A stretch of DNA of 64,000 bases from an uncultured Pseudomonadales bacterium (GCA_958296195.1 OY282455.1:1860001-1924000), one strand, 5' to 3'. Positions 45,949-55,083 are shown, counted from the stretch's first letter. Notes: generated by a model not told the origin, from the sequence alone. Made by a program: numbers and translations.

Positions 45949-47070
45949 TTAATCTCCTTTGTGGGAACGCCCCAGATACTCGCGGGACTGCATCTCCAAC
46001 AAGCGGCTGCGGGTGCGCTCAAACTCGAATTGCAGCCGCTCCCCGCCGTACAACTTCGCAATCGGCGCTTCCGCCGAGACGATGAGCTTCACGTTGCGGT
46101 CATAGAATTCGTCCACCAAGCTGATGAAGCGGCGGGCGGCGTCCTCGCCCTTCGGGGTGAAGCGCGGCACGTTGGAGACCAGCACCGTGTGGAAGCAGCG
46201 AGCGAGTTCGATGTAGTCGTTCTGGCTGCGCGGGCCTTCGCAAAGCTCCTTGAACTCGAACCACGCCACGTCCGGGGCTAGGCGGCGGGCGCGCATCAGC
46301 CTGTTCTCCACCTCCAGGTCCGCTGCGGCGCTGGTTTGCTCCGGGGCCAATTCCGCAAAGCTGGCGCTTAGGGACTGCTCCGCCGCCACGTCCAAGGGCG
46401 AATGGTAGATTTCCGCCCGCTCCAGCACCCGCAGCCGGAAATCGGTCTCCCCGCCAAGCCTGTGTACCAGGGTGTGGCGCTTCAGCGCCTCAATGGCCGG
46501 CAAGAAGCGGCGCCGCTGCAGGCCGTTTTCATAAAGGTCGTCCGGGTGAATGTTGGAGGTGGCCACCAAGGTCAGGCCGCGGCGGAACAGCGCCTGCATC
46601 AGTTCGCCAAGAATCATCGCATCGCCGATGTCGGCCACGAAGAACTCATCGAAACACAGAACTCTAGTGCGCTCGGCAAAGCGGTCGGCTATCCGCTGCA
46701 GTGGATTGGCCGTCCCGCCATGCGCCTTCAACTCCCCATGCACCCGCTGCATGAAGCGATGAAAGTGCATCCGCAGCTTGCCGCCGTGCGCATCGTCCGT
46801 TGGCAGCGATTCGTAGAACAGATCCATCAACAGGGTCTTGCCACGCCCAACGCCGCCCCAAAGATATAGCCCGGTCTCCCCTTGTTGCTCGCCCCGCCAC
46901 CGCGCCACCCAGGACCGCGACCGCCTTTCTAATAGCCGCCCATGCAGTTCGTCCAACAAAACCGCCGCCCGTGCCTGCTCTTCGTCCTCGTGGAGCTTCC
47001 CAGCAGCCAACAACTGCCGATATCGTTCAGCCGGCGACATGGCGCTTGAAGTTGCCGCAAGTGATTTCAA
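45949..47070 (-). CDS. zapE: Cell-division AFG1-like ATPase ZapE
   Basis: This 373-residue AAA-type ATPase has Walker A GGVGRGKT at 72-79 and Walker B in RVLCFDEFFVADIGDAM. LVATSNIHPDDLYENGLQRR is the conserved sensor region. ZapE associates with the FtsZ ring in gammaproteobacteria. It converges on bamD with 40 bp between the stops. A dispersed repeat lies 38 bp upstream of its start. Confidence 0.95.
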   Translation of the reverse strand: MKSLAATSSAMSPAERYRQLLAAGKLHEDEEQARAAVLLDELHGRLLERRSRSWVARWRGEQQGETGLYLWGGVGRGKTLLMDLFYESLPTDDAHGGKLRMHFHRFMQRVHGELKAHGGTANPLQRIADRFAERTRVLCFDEFFVADIGDAMILGELMQALFRRGLTLVATSNIHPDDLYENGLQRRRFLPAIEALKRHTLVHRLGGETDFRLRVLERAEIYHSPLDVAAEQSLSASFAELAPEQTSAAADLEVENRLMRARRLAPDVAWFEFKELCEGPRSQNDYIELARCFHTVLVSNVPRFTPKGEDAARRFISLVDEFYDRNVKLIVSAEAPIAKLYGGERLQFEFERTRSRLLEMQSREYLGRSHKGD

Positions 47071-47108
47071 TGCAATATGGAATTTGAAAAAGCGTCTGCT
47101 CGGAGAGT

Positions 47109-47189
47109 TTTAATTCAAGTTGAGCCCCCCCATTGGCAGTTGGCGGGCGTTGTGTTGTCATTTGGCTTGCTGTCCGCATGGGATGTAGC
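47109..47189. repeat. Dispersed repeat of about 80 bp, copy A
   Basis: Reads TTTAATTCAAGTTGAG at the left and GTTGTCATTTGGCTTGCTGT, then CCGCATGGGATGTAGC, at the right. It matches the sequence at 52343-52421 with scattered changes and a 3-base length difference. Both copies lie just upstream of a minus-strand gene in the same orientation. Confidence 0.7.
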
Positions 47190-47206
47190 AGCCTGTCCGA
47201 CAGGCT
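47190..47206. terminator. Short perfect hairpin
   Basis: AGCCTGTC and GACAGGCT form a perfect stem around one base. There is no T-run after it, so it may be a terminator of another kind or part of the repeat next to it. Confidence 0.3.
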
Positions 47207-47357
47207 GTTAGCCTAGCACTACTAGGGGTCGATTTCATTAACCGCCAAACTTCCTCCACCGACGGCCTTGCCCCTAGTGTCAGAGCGGAAGCTGGCTTTG
47301 ATCAAGCCCAGGCGCCAACGGCCGCCAACCACCTCGACTACGCATTGCCGCCAAGCT

Positions 47358-48656
47358 TTAGCGCAAGCGTCTGAGCGTCGCATGAATCCAGTCTCTTCGC
47401 TCAGCATCCACCCCCGCTTTGTACGCGTAGTCCGGCCAGCGGGACAGGGTGCGCTGAACCTCTTGGCAAATCGCTCTGGCGCGGTTTCGCTGCATGGCGG
47501 CTTGGCGAGCGCAGGCGTCGAAATCCGCCAGCGTGAATCCGTCGCGCTTTCCGTTTAGGGTCATTTGGTGAACGGATGTCCAACGCCCGGTGGGCTGCCA
47601 AGCGTAGGTCAAGTCGAAGGCTGGGGCGAGAGACCAGTTACCTGCCTGGTCCATCAGGAAGGCGATGTTCTTGACGTGATCGTCCTGATTGCGTGCGCAG
47701 ATGTTGAAAACCATGCGACGGTACTGCTCCTCCACGGCGTTCATGGACAGTCCCAAGCGTCGGATGACCAGCAAGGCTTGCTCGTAGGAATGAGCGCCTG
47801 AGGCATTGAAGTCAAAGTGTGCGATGGCGCCCAAGGACTGCATGTGCAGCTTTTCACCGTTGGGCAGGCGATCGAAGCGGCGGGTCATGAAGTGCCGGCG
47901 GCCTCCTTCCTCGAACAGCCGGCAATCCGCCATGCGAATGCCAGCATCCCGCGCCATCAGATGATAGGCGTATTCGACGGCGCCATATCCTTGCGAACCC
48001 GTCAGTCCCTCCCCCGAATCTCCGCTTACGCCATCCAGCTTGAGTAGCCAGTTCCCAAATCCTTCTTCGGCCGCCACGTCCCCGGAACGGACCTCATTGG
48101 TTCGGGGGTTCCAAGCAATGATCGCCTTGGGACGGGCGCCGCCAGCGGAGGTGCCCACCCGTAGGATGTTGAGAATCGCCTGGCTCTTTTCCGCATCATT
48201 GAAAGAAGCGACGAGTTCGTGGCGCTGCCTGAACGCCTCGGCGGCCAAAGCCACCAACTGATCTACATGCAGCCGTGCTGGGGCTGACGCTTCTGGTCCC
48301 AAAGCCGGCCGGAACTCCAACGCGCCGATGCCCCTCGCCCCTACATAACATAGCCGTTCCACCGCGTTGAAGGAGTCAGGCATTCGACCTTGTGCGGCCA
48401 GCCAGGAGTCGATCAGCGCATTGCCGAAGCGGTCCGGCAGGGAGTCCGCCAACAGTCCAGGCAGCCCGTGGAAAGATTCCCGTCGCAGTGCGGGAAACCG
48501 ATGCACCAAGCCCGACAGGGGCATCGTTAAGGGTGCCAGTTCCATCCCGTCGCGTCGGAACTGCGGGTCGAATTCGAACTCGGCGACCTCCGAACCCTCG
48601 GCGAGGGCAACGGCGCCCACAACCTGATTCCACAGCCACACTTCCGCCAGCGTCAT
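47358..48656 (-). CDS. hipA: HipA family serine/threonine kinase toxin
   Basis: This 432-residue protein has the N-terminal Couple_hipA-type region (PLTMPLSGLVHRFPALRRES, then FHGLPGLLADSLPDRFG) and a kinase core with GGARPKAIIAW and NWLLKLDG for nucleotide binding. The catalytic loop is ICARNQDDHVKNIAFLMD and the metal site is APAFDLTYAW. HipA toxins phosphorylate aminoacyl-tRNA synthetases and cause dormancy. It overlaps hipB by 4 bp. The pair appears intact. The 250 bp before its end toward zapE hold only the repeat and hairpin. Confidence 0.93.
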   Translation of the reverse strand: MTLAEVWLWNQVVGAVALAEGSEVAEFEFDPQFRRDGMELAPLTMPLSGLVHRFPALRRESFHGLPGLLADSLPDRFGNALIDSWLAAQGRMPDSFNAVERLCYVGARGIGALEFRPALGPEASAPARLHVDQLVALAAEAFRQRHELVASFNDAEKSQAILNILRVGTSAGGARPKAIIAWNPRTNEVRSGDVAAEEGFGNWLLKLDGVSGDSGEGLTGSQGYGAVEYAYHLMARDAGIRMADCRLFEEGGRRHFMTRRFDRLPNGEKLHMQSLGAIAHFDFNASGAHSYEQALLVIRRLGLSMNAVEEQYRRMVFNICARNQDDHVKNIAFLMDQAGNWSLAPAFDLTYAWQPTGRWTSVHQMTLNGKRDGFTLADFDACARQAAMQRNRARAICQEVQRTLSRWPDYAYKAGVDAERRDWIHATLRRLR

Positions 48657-48997
48657 CCGCCCCCATCCTCTGCCTTCGGTGCCGGTGCTGTGCGTCGGGC
48701 CGAGGATGCCCGCTGACGCGGCCGGCCCTGCATTCGCAATAGTTCCATCGGCCCCGGACCTTCGGCCGGTGCCAACGCCTCCAAGTTCTCCACCAGCCGC
48801 AACGCCCGCAACACGCGAACTAGGCTGACGAACTGCACGGATTGCCCCGCCTCAATGCGCTCCAGGGTGCGCTTGGAGACACCTGCTTCAAAAGCCAAGG
48901 CGGCTTGAGTGGCGCCCATGCTCAAGCGACAACGGGTCAAACGGCGGCCAAGCTCCGCCACTACCGCCTGATCCGTATTCCAAATCTCGATATTCAT
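48653..48997 (-). CDS. hipB: HipB-type Xre antitoxin
   Basis: This protein of about 114 residues has an Xre helix-turn-helix (GATQAALAFEAGVSKRTLER). The start at MNIEIWNTDQAV (48997) is preferred, because the upstream extension is atypical. The C-terminal tail is basic and Pro/Ala-rich. It should neutralise HipA and repress the operon. Toxin and antitoxin genes overlap as ATGA. Confidence 0.9.
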   Translation of the reverse strand: MNIEIWNTDQAVVAELGRRLTRCRLSMGATQAALAFEAGVSKRTLERIEAGQSVQFVSLVRVLRALRLVENLEALAPAEGPGPMELLRMQGRPRQRASSARRTAPAPKAEDGGG

Positions 48998-49497
48998 TTC
49001 GACAAAATCGGCGATTAAAGCGAGAAATATGCCATAAATAGACTGAATTGGCGACCAATTGGCGCACACAAACTGATTTCAGGCGGCGTCCTATGCCCCT
49101 CTAGATCCAGTGGTCCGCAGAAGAGACGAATGCGCCGCCGGCGCGTTTGAATTCTTGCAGCCAATGCTGGCGCTTCAAGCCGAGAACGGCAAATGGCCAG
49201 ATCTGGTAATGGGTGCCCAGATTAGTGACCTCCAAGCGGTTCCTGAACATCTCCACGGAGGCGGTCTAGCGCCCTTGACGCCCAAGCCTGCCGGCGCTAG
49301 GTTCAGTGTGCATAGCGAAAGGGTGGCTTGGCCGAGATAGCTGCTTGACGGGCGGACAACATGTTTGACGACCAGCGCACGGATCGCCCTGTCACCGAGT
49401 GGGTGGCGCATTGCAAGGTTTGGCGCCGTTGTGGACGACCATCGCCGAATTGGATATAAGTGCCGCAAGACCTAGGCTCATCGCAAGGGAACACGAA
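48998..49497. other. Upstream region of hipBA, no clear gene
   Basis: The region from 48998 to about 49090 is AT-richer and probably holds the hipBA promoter and operator. The rest shows only short frames of shadow type. Confidence 0.35.
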
Positions 49498-49725
49498 ATG
49501 GCGTCGCAAGCAGACAGAATCCGACAGCATGTGATGGAGCGCTATGTTCGGCCCTTTCTAGATGCCAATGAGGCTATGCTTTCCATTCGTGCCGGGGATG
49601 TCGTCCGCAGCATGGGTCTTGTCAACGGGACTCCGGCCAGTGGCGGTGCTTGGCCAGCACCTCGAATTCATGTCTCGGCACCAGATCGAGTAACTGCGCG
49701 AAGATTGTGTTGTGGTGCATCATGA
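49498..49725 (+). pseudogene. Truncated gene remnant
   Basis: After a plausible ribosome site (AAGGGAACACGAA) the frame reads MASQADRIRQHVMERYVRPF and then LDANEAMLSIRAGDVVRSMG LVNGTPA. The sequence then loses protein character and ends. It looks like the first 45 residues of a DNA-associated protein whose body is gone. The family is not recognised. Confidence 0.35.
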
Positions 49726-49949
49726 GCTTGGATATCCTTTGTTCATGCGGGTCGGTGACGATCTCATGATACCAAAAAGGGAGGGCCCAAGCTCTCAAAT
49801 GAAACGAAGTTTATGGGACAGCAATGAGACATACTGAAACAGATACCTAAATGATGAATTTTCATGCAAAATGGAAACGTTGGATAATTGGTACAAGAAT
49901 TGGTACGTTTACTAGAGAGCACAGATACGAGATTCCACATATTGATCGT

Positions 49950-50378
49950 TCACTTTAGAACAAAGCACCTCCCCTTTTGTGGGATTAACTGAAACTTCGG
50001 CGGCTGTCTTTTGTCCCATTTCCCTCTGCCACTATTGATCAGCCATTCGCCTATGCCCTTACAAATCAAATGTTGGCATGATCCTTCCCAAAACGACTTC
50101 TTGTCGGTGTTGGCCGTGACTTTAAGTCCGTTGGGCAACGCTATCTCCACGTTGGGCCAAGCTCTCAAGAAATGCTTGTCTCGGTCCGCTGCTGATATAC
50201 TAACGCCATATCCTGCCCCTGAACTGCGCCATTCGTTGTTATTCCATGCCGTGGCCTTCATGTGACCTCCCAGTCTTCTGTCCATTGTCGCGATTCCTTT
50301 CAAAGAATACCACTGGCCACCCTGTATCCGCACACTTGTTGCCGTCCCAAGAATTTCCTTATCCAGCACCAGTTCCAC
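49950..50378 (-). CDS. Unrecognised 142-residue protein in AT-rich DNA
   Basis: The frame reads as real protein (GGQWYSLKGIATMDRRLGGH; FWEGSCQHLICKGIGEWLIN) with ordinary residue use and few Arg/Pro runs. The DNA around it (49700-50380) is clearly AT-richer than the rest of the window, a sign of transfer. It contains no signal peptide or membrane segment. The family is not recognised. Its location between toxin-antitoxin and methyltransferase genes suggests cargo of the island. Confidence 0.55.
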   Translation of the reverse strand: MELVLDKEILGTATSVRIQGGQWYSLKGIATMDRRLGGHMKATAWNNNEWRSSGAGYGVSISAADRDKHFLRAWPNVEIALPNGLKVTANTDKKSFWEGSCQHLICKGIGEWLINSGRGKWDKRQPPKFQLIPQKGRCFVLK

Positions 50379-50519
50379 GGAATCCGCCTCTACCGGATCG
50401 CCCGCATGTCCACCAACTTGATCCCCAGCTCCATCGGAGGGAAAGTCTTGGGGAGGTCGCGGTCGTTTTGACGCGGAGGCGGCAGTGGTGTGGTCGGCGG
50501 ATCCGTTAACGGGCAGTTC

Positions 50520-51200
50520 CTAGGCCAACCCGCTGGCTTGCCGAAGCCGCTCGAGCAGTTCGTCGCCGCTGCCGCACTCGACAATCCAGTCGCCCACCTC
50601 AATCAAGCGGTCCGCGTCGGCGCCGTCCAGCAGGGCCGACAGCCGCCGGGCGGTTTCCCCGTCAAAGCGCCGCTCCACCAAGCGGCGCAGCAGGTCCGCT
50701 TGGCCTTGCTGGACGCCCTGCCGTATGCCTTGTCGCAAACCTTGCCGTACGCCCTGCCGTACGCCTTGCGCAATGGCGTTGTCGTGCCATTCCTGAAGCC
50801 TCGCCTCCATCAACGTCGTCATCTCCCTTGCTCCTTTCTCCTGCGCCAACATCCGTTCGTAGTCCGCCAGCGGCGGCAGCGCCAATCCCCGCCGCCGCAG
50901 CAAGTGCCCGGCCCGGGCGTGGAAGCCCCGGCGCAGCCCCGCCGACTCCGGCCCTCTCCACCGCTGGAACGCCTCGGCCAGCAGCCTCGGCACGTCGTCG
51001 CCGGAGGCGCTCTCCAAGTGGATCAGCGCCGCTTGGCGGTTGTCCGGCAGCAGCCGGCGCATGAGCGCATGGTCGCCGGCAAGCGTCGGATAGTCAATCA
51101 CAACATAGGCCCGCCATCGGTTGAGCCTTCGACCCACCTCCGTCGGCGGGCCCAGCAGGGGGCCGAACCGGGCGGTCGGAGCGCTCCAGGGCTTGGCGCC
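50520..51200 (-). pseudogene. Rpn-type recombination-promoting nuclease, N-terminal part lost
   Basis: The frame has the C-terminal two-thirds of an Rpn/YhgA protein: PWSAPTARFGPLLG, RWRAYVVIDYPTLAGDHALM, and a tandem run of GVRQ-like tetrads (about residues 210-235) before a DUF4351-like end (VERRFDGETARRLSALLDGA). The N-terminal PD-(D/E)xK nuclease is missing; upstream of PWSAP the frame is unrelated. Loss of the nuclease part makes activity unlikely. A later Met (LMRRLLPDNRQAALIHLE) could start a short product. Confidence 0.65.
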
Positions 51201-51262
51201 GCAACGAAAATGACCGCAAGCCCACGGCGGGGGCCCTGCTTGCTTCGCGGAAGCGCCGCCGC

Positions 51263-52339
51263 CTAGGCTACTTGTAGCGGTTGGGTGGCGGTTCTCTGCT
51301 CCGCCAGTTCGAGGTATTCCGGGGCTATGTCGATTCCTACCGACTTTCTGCCTAGCTGGCTGGCAACCAGCATGGTGGTGCCAGTGCCGCAGAAGGGGTC
51401 CAGCACCAAGCCGTTTGGCGGCGAAGTTGCCAGGATTGGCACACGGCAAAGGTCCTCCGGATAGGCAGCGAAGTGGGTGCGCCTATTTTGTGAGTCCTCC
51501 GGGAGGATGTCCCATACGTCGGATGGTTTGCTGCCGTTGGGGTGATATTTGAGGAAATAGTATCCCCGGTCCCGCAATTCCTTGGCGCGGCCTGAAATCC
51601 GCTCCGAATCCGAATGCGTGGTTCGCTGTCGCCCCCGAATAATCATGCGGAAGTCCGCCAGTTCGCCGCAGGAGACGGAGTTCATAACTCTGCTCAACGC
51701 TTGCAGGGCGGACTTCTTTTCGGATTCGGTCAGTTCGGTGGACAATTCTATCTGCCGCTTGTAGCGAACGCCGTGAACGCCGCTGGCTGTGACAACCGAG
51801 CCGTTTACGACCTTTGTGGTTTTGGGTGTGCTGCGGATGGCGTCCGCGTCGTAGTAGTAGCCTTTGGACGACTTTACGAAATGAAAAATATTCTCATGCA
51901 CGTTGCGCAGCCGGTCCCGAGTGTTGTCCGGGCCGCCCTTGATTTTGTTCCAGATGACGCTGTTGCGCAGGATCCAACCTTGGCGGTCCGTCAGGGCGAT
52001 GGCCACGCGCCAGGGGATGCCAAGCAAGTTCTTCTGAAAATAGGTGTCGCCGATGTTTAACCACAGGGAGCCAGTCGGCTTAAGCACACGCTGCACTTCC
52101 GCGAAGACTTTGCTAAGGCTTTCCACGAAGTCGATGGGATTCCTCTCCATGCCGATGCCGCCGTTGCGGTACTCCCGCTTGCCCCAGTAAGGGGGACTGG
52201 TCATGCAGCAGTCGAAGGTGTCAGACGGGAACTGCTGCAGCACCTGCAATGCATCCCCGGCCACGAACAGGGGCGCTTGGCGCGATGCGTGGAGGTAGGC
52301 ATCAAGGCCGTACGCCACATCGGGTTCGGTTACGACCAT
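51263..52339 (-). CDS. Beta-class DNA methyltransferase (probably N4-cytosine), solitary
   Basis: This protein of about 358 residues has the motif order of beta-class enzymes. The catalytic TSPPYWGKREY is near residue 47, the target region lies in the middle, and the S-adenosylmethionine site DPFCGTGTTMLVASQLGRKS followed by VGIDIAPEYLELAEQR is at the C-terminus. S-P-P-Y is more common in N4-cytosine enzymes, though N6-adenine cannot be excluded. The start at 52339 (MVVTEPDVAYGLDAY) is chosen because the upstream frame runs through a dispersed repeat and hisD. No restriction enzyme partner is apparent beside it. Confidence 0.9.
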   Translation of the reverse strand: MVVTEPDVAYGLDAYLHASRQAPLFVAGDALQVLQQFPSDTFDCCMTSPPYWGKREYRNGGIGMERNPIDFVESLSKVFAEVQRVLKPTGSLWLNIGDTYFQKNLLGIPWRVAIALTDRQGWILRNSVIWNKIKGGPDNTRDRLRNVHENIFHFVKSSKGYYYDADAIRSTPKTTKVVNGSVVTASGVHGVRYKRQIELSTELTESEKKSALQALSRVMNSVSCGELADFRMIIRGRQRTTHSDSERISGRAKELRDRGYYFLKYHPNGSKPSDVWDILPEDSQNRRTHFAAYPEDLCRVPILATSPPNGLVLDPFCGTGTTMLVASQLGRKSVGIDIAPEYLELAEQRTATQPLQVA

Positions 52340-52342
52340 CAC

Positions 52343-52421
52343 TTCAATCCAAGTTGATCCCCACTGGCCTTTGGCGGGAGTTGCGTTGTCATTCGGCTTG
52401 CTGTCCGTGTGGGATGGTAGC
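52343..52421. repeat. Dispersed repeat of about 80 bp, copy B
   Basis: Reads TTCAATCCAAGTTGATCCCC at the left and GTTGTCATTCGGCTTGCTGT, then CCGTGTGGGATGGTAGC, at the right. It fills the gap between hisD and the methyltransferase start and abuts that gene's ribosome site. Confidence 0.7.
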
Positions 52422-52427
52422 GCAGTT

Positions 52428-53723
52428 TTACTGGCCCCGCGCCTCCGCGGCCAGGGCGTGGGCCTCCAGGCCTTCGCCTCGGGCCAGTGTGGCGGCGGTT
52501 TGGGCCAGGGCTTTGGCGCCTTGTTCGGAGAGGGCGATGATGGAACTGGCCTTTTGGAAGTCGTCAACGCCCAGAGGGGAGGAGAAGCGGGCGGTGCCGT
52601 AGGTGGGCAGCACATGGCTTGGCCCGGCCACATAGTCGCCCAGCGCTTCCGGGGAGTGGTGGCCCAGAAAGATGGCGCCGGCGTGGCGTACGCGGTCGAG
52701 CAGCGCCTGCGGCTCGGCTACGGCAAGCTGCAGGTGTTCCGGGGCCACGGAATTCGCCACGTCCACCGCTTCCGCAAGGGAGCGGGTCTGGATCAAGGCG
52801 CCGCGGTTGGCGAGGGATTGGGCGATGATGTCGCGCCGCGCCGCCCTTGGCAGCAGGGCTGCGATTCGCTCGGCGATGCGGTTCAGATAGTTTGCGTCCG
52901 GGCAGAGCAGCAGGCTTTGCGCCAAGGCGTCGTGCTCCGCTTGGGAGAAGAGGTCCTGCACCAGCCAATCCACCGGGGCGCTGCCGTCGGTGATGATGAT
53001 GATTTCCGTCGGCCCAGCGATGAGGTCGATGCCGGTCCGCCCGAACACCTGCCGCTTGGCTTCGGCCACCCAAGCACCGCCCGGGCCGACGATCTTATCG
53101 ACCGGGCGGATGGTCTCCGTGCCGAAGGCCAGCGCCGCCACCGCTTGGGCGCCGCCCACCGCGTATGCCTCCCGCACCTCCACCAGATGCAGCGCCGCCA
53201 ACACCAAGGGGTTGCGGGTGCCCTCGGGGCAGGGCATGGTGACGGCGAATTCCTCCACCCCGGCCACCCGTGCCGGAATGATTGTCATCAGCACAGTGGA
53301 GGGATAGGCCGCTTGGCCGCCGGGAATGTAAACCCCCACCCGCGCCAAGGGCGTCAGCCGTTGCCCCAGCTCGTTGCCGAGCTCATCGGTGTAGGACCAG
53401 GATTGCCGCAACTGTTTTTGGTGGTAGTGCTCGATGCGCTCAGCGGCGTACTCCAAGGCCGTGCGCTGCGCTGCGGGCAAGGCTGCAAAGGCTTGGCCAA
53501 AACTGTCCGGGTCCAGCTTGAGGTCCGCGCCGTCGGCGCAATCCAGACGGTCGAAGCGGGCGCTATAGTCCAGCAGCGCCGCATCGCCCCGCTGCCGCAC
53601 GGAGGCGATGATCTCCTTGGTGGCCCGTTCAATGTCCTCTGCGCTGTCCATGGCCGCGGCGGACAGGCGCTCAAACTCCTCCTGAAACCTCGGGGAACTG
53701 GTGTCCAAGCGGCGCATGTTCAT
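52428..53723 (-). CDS. hisD: Histidinol dehydrogenase
   Basis: This zinc enzyme of about 431 residues carries out the last two steps of histidine synthesis. The family motifs are VGVYIPGGQAAYPSTVLMTI, DKIVGPGGAWVAEAKRQVFG, IDLIAGPTEIIIITDGSA, LFSQAEHDALAQSLLL with the catalytic and zinc-binding His, and VAPEHLQLAV. The start at 53723 (MNMRRLDTSS) matches the family. It follows hisG with a 190-bp gap that holds no clear gene. Confidence 0.96.
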   Translation of the reverse strand: MNMRRLDTSSPRFQEEFERLSAAAMDSAEDIERATKEIIASVRQRGDAALLDYSARFDRLDCADGADLKLDPDSFGQAFAALPAAQRTALEYAAERIEHYHQKQLRQSWSYTDELGNELGQRLTPLARVGVYIPGGQAAYPSTVLMTIIPARVAGVEEFAVTMPCPEGTRNPLVLAALHLVEVREAYAVGGAQAVAALAFGTETIRPVDKIVGPGGAWVAEAKRQVFGRTGIDLIAGPTEIIIITDGSAPVDWLVQDLFSQAEHDALAQSLLLCPDANYLNRIAERIAALLPRAARRDIIAQSLANRGALIQTRSLAEAVDVANSVAPEHLQLAVAEPQALLDRVRHAGAIFLGHHSPEALGDYVAGPSHVLPTYGTARFSSPLGVDDFQKASSIIALSEQGAKALAQTAATLARGEGLEAHALAAEARGQ

Positions 53724-53912
53724 GGGCGGTCTCCGTGGGTGCCGACGGGCTGACGCCCCAAATCCTTTGCAGATGTTGGTGCGTCCGTATTCGAGTCGGC
53801 AATGTTCACGGCTGACCTTGCTCCACCCCACAAACTGCGTTGGGGATGCTAGGCAGCGTGGAGGCTAAGTCCGGGCGGCAACCTCGTTGAATTGGCGGCC
53901 AGGGGCGATTGG

Positions 53913-54593
53913 TCACACACCGCCTCCGTCAGCTTGCCCCCTCCGCTCCACCGCCGCCCGCAGTTGGCTCAACAGCGCTTCGATCTCGTCAAACTTCGTC
54001 TTCATGGATGCCCGGTTGGCGATCAGCCGGGAGCTAATGTGGGCGATGGTTTCGTGCTCCTTCAGGCCGTTGGCCTTGAGGGTGTTGCCGGTATCGACAA
54101 TATCCACGATGCAGTCCGCCAAGTTCAGGGTGGGGGCGATTTCCATGGCCCCGGCCAAGGGGATGATGGTGACCTGACGGCCCTTGCCGGCAAAGAAGCC
54201 GCGGCTGACGTTGACGAACTTGGTGGCCACCCGGAAGGCGCCGTTGTGCGCCGGTTGGTAGGCGAGGCACTCTGGCGGGGCGTCCTCGGCGAAGGCGGTG
54301 ACGATGCGGCAGCGGGCGATGTTGAGGTCCAGCCGCTCGTAGTAGCCCGCCGTCGGCGGCGCTTCGAGCAGGGTGTCCTTGCCGACAACGCCGATGTCCG
54401 CCGTGCCGTGGATGACGTAGGTGGGCACGTCCGCGCCGCGCATGATGACCAGCTTGTGCCCACCCCTCCGGGTGGGGAAGATGAGTTTGCGGCTGCTGCG
54501 CACGTCCTCATCCGGCTCGATGCCGGCCTCCGCTAGCAGGGGCAGGCATTCGGCCAAGATGCGGCCGCGGTTCAGGGCGATGACGAGGGACAT
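53913..54593 (-). CDS. hisG: ATP phosphoribosyltransferase, short form
   Basis: This 226-residue enzyme carries out the first step of histidine synthesis. ALNRGRILAECLPLL opens the protein, GTADIGVVGKDTLLE is the conserved core, and LADCIVDIVDTGNTLKANGL is the phosphoribosyl-pyrophosphate site. It lacks the C-terminal regulatory domain of the long form, so it needs HisZ, which is not in this window. It precedes hisD on the same strand. Confidence 0.96.
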   Translation of the reverse strand: MSLVIALNRGRILAECLPLLAEAGIEPDEDVRSSRKLIFPTRRGGHKLVIMRGADVPTYVIHGTADIGVVGKDTLLEAPPTAGYYERLDLNIARCRIVTAFAEDAPPECLAYQPAHNGAFRVATKFVNVSRGFFAGKGRQVTIIPLAGAMEIAPTLNLADCIVDIVDTGNTLKANGLKEHETIAHISSRLIANRASMKTKFDEIEALLSQLRAAVERRGQADGGGV

Positions 54594-54611
54594 GGCGGCT
54601 TCCGTGTTCGG

Positions 54612-54695
54612 TTAGGTGAAGCGGCGCCGCGCCTTGGCGGTGGTGCGCAGCTTTTCGTCTGGACGCTTGCCTTTGTTGATGGATGGCTTGTCCAC
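54612..54695 (-). CDS. Possible 27-residue micro-ORF between ibaG and hisG
   Basis: A GTG-started frame (MDKPSINKGKRPDEKLRTTA, then KARRRFT) fills the gap where murA is usually found between ibaG and hisG. The residue mix looks more like protein than shadow, but there is no other support. Confidence 0.2.
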   Translation of the reverse strand: MDKPSINKGKRPDEKLRTTAKARRRFT

Positions 54696-54706
54696 GGGGC
54701 GGTGGG

Positions 54707-54922
54707 TTAACCCGTCTCCGTGCTGATGGAGACGGCGTGCAGGGCGCCGCTGGCAATGAACTCATTGACGCAGCCGTACACCGCTTGGTGGCGCTGCACC
54801 CGCGTCATGTCCGCAAAGGCGCCGCTAACTACCTTGATGAGGGCGCGGTTGCCCTCTACCTGAACCTCGACTCGGCTGCCGGGCAGGGCTTGCTGGATTC
54901 TGGCGGTGATTTCGTCGTTCAT
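54707..54922 (-). CDS. ibaG: BolA/IbaG family iron-sulfur partner protein
   Basis: This 71-residue protein of the BolA family starts MNDEITARIQQALPGSRVEV (54922); an upstream Met at 54937 is less likely. The signature is FADMTRVQRHQAVYGCVNEF. IbaG-type proteins work with monothiol glutaredoxins and iron-sulfur clusters. In many gammaproteobacteria the order is ibaG-murA-hisG-hisD; murA is missing here. Confidence 0.92.
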   Translation of the reverse strand: MNDEITARIQQALPGSRVEVQVEGNRALIKVVSGAFADMTRVQRHQAVYGCVNEFIASGALHAVSISTETG

Positions 54923-55066
54923 GGCGGCGGCATCCAAGTTTACTCAAGGGCGGCCCTTGGTCGGGCGGTTTATTGGCGAAGGGGGCGAGATTATCAAGCA
55001 AACGCCGCCCGCCAACCAGTTGCTACTGCTTCGCTAGTGCAAAAAACTGCGTGATGTCCGGTTCAC

Positions 55067-55083
55067 GCAACTAAATTAGTTGC
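55067..55083. promoter_or_regulatory. 17-bp palindrome upstream of the HicB-type gene
   Basis: GCAACTAAATTAGTTGC is a perfect inverted repeat (8-bp arms, 1-bp centre), 119 bp before the HicB-type start and in AT-rich DNA. It is a fair candidate for an operator. Confidence 0.4.

Noticed and set aside
47190..47206. The hairpin as a certain rho-independent terminator
   Set aside because: The stem is good, but no T-run follows on either strand; kept only as a weak feature.
52371..53753. A 460-codon plus-strand frame over hisD
   Set aside because: It is antisense to a clear histidinol dehydrogenase gene with all motifs.
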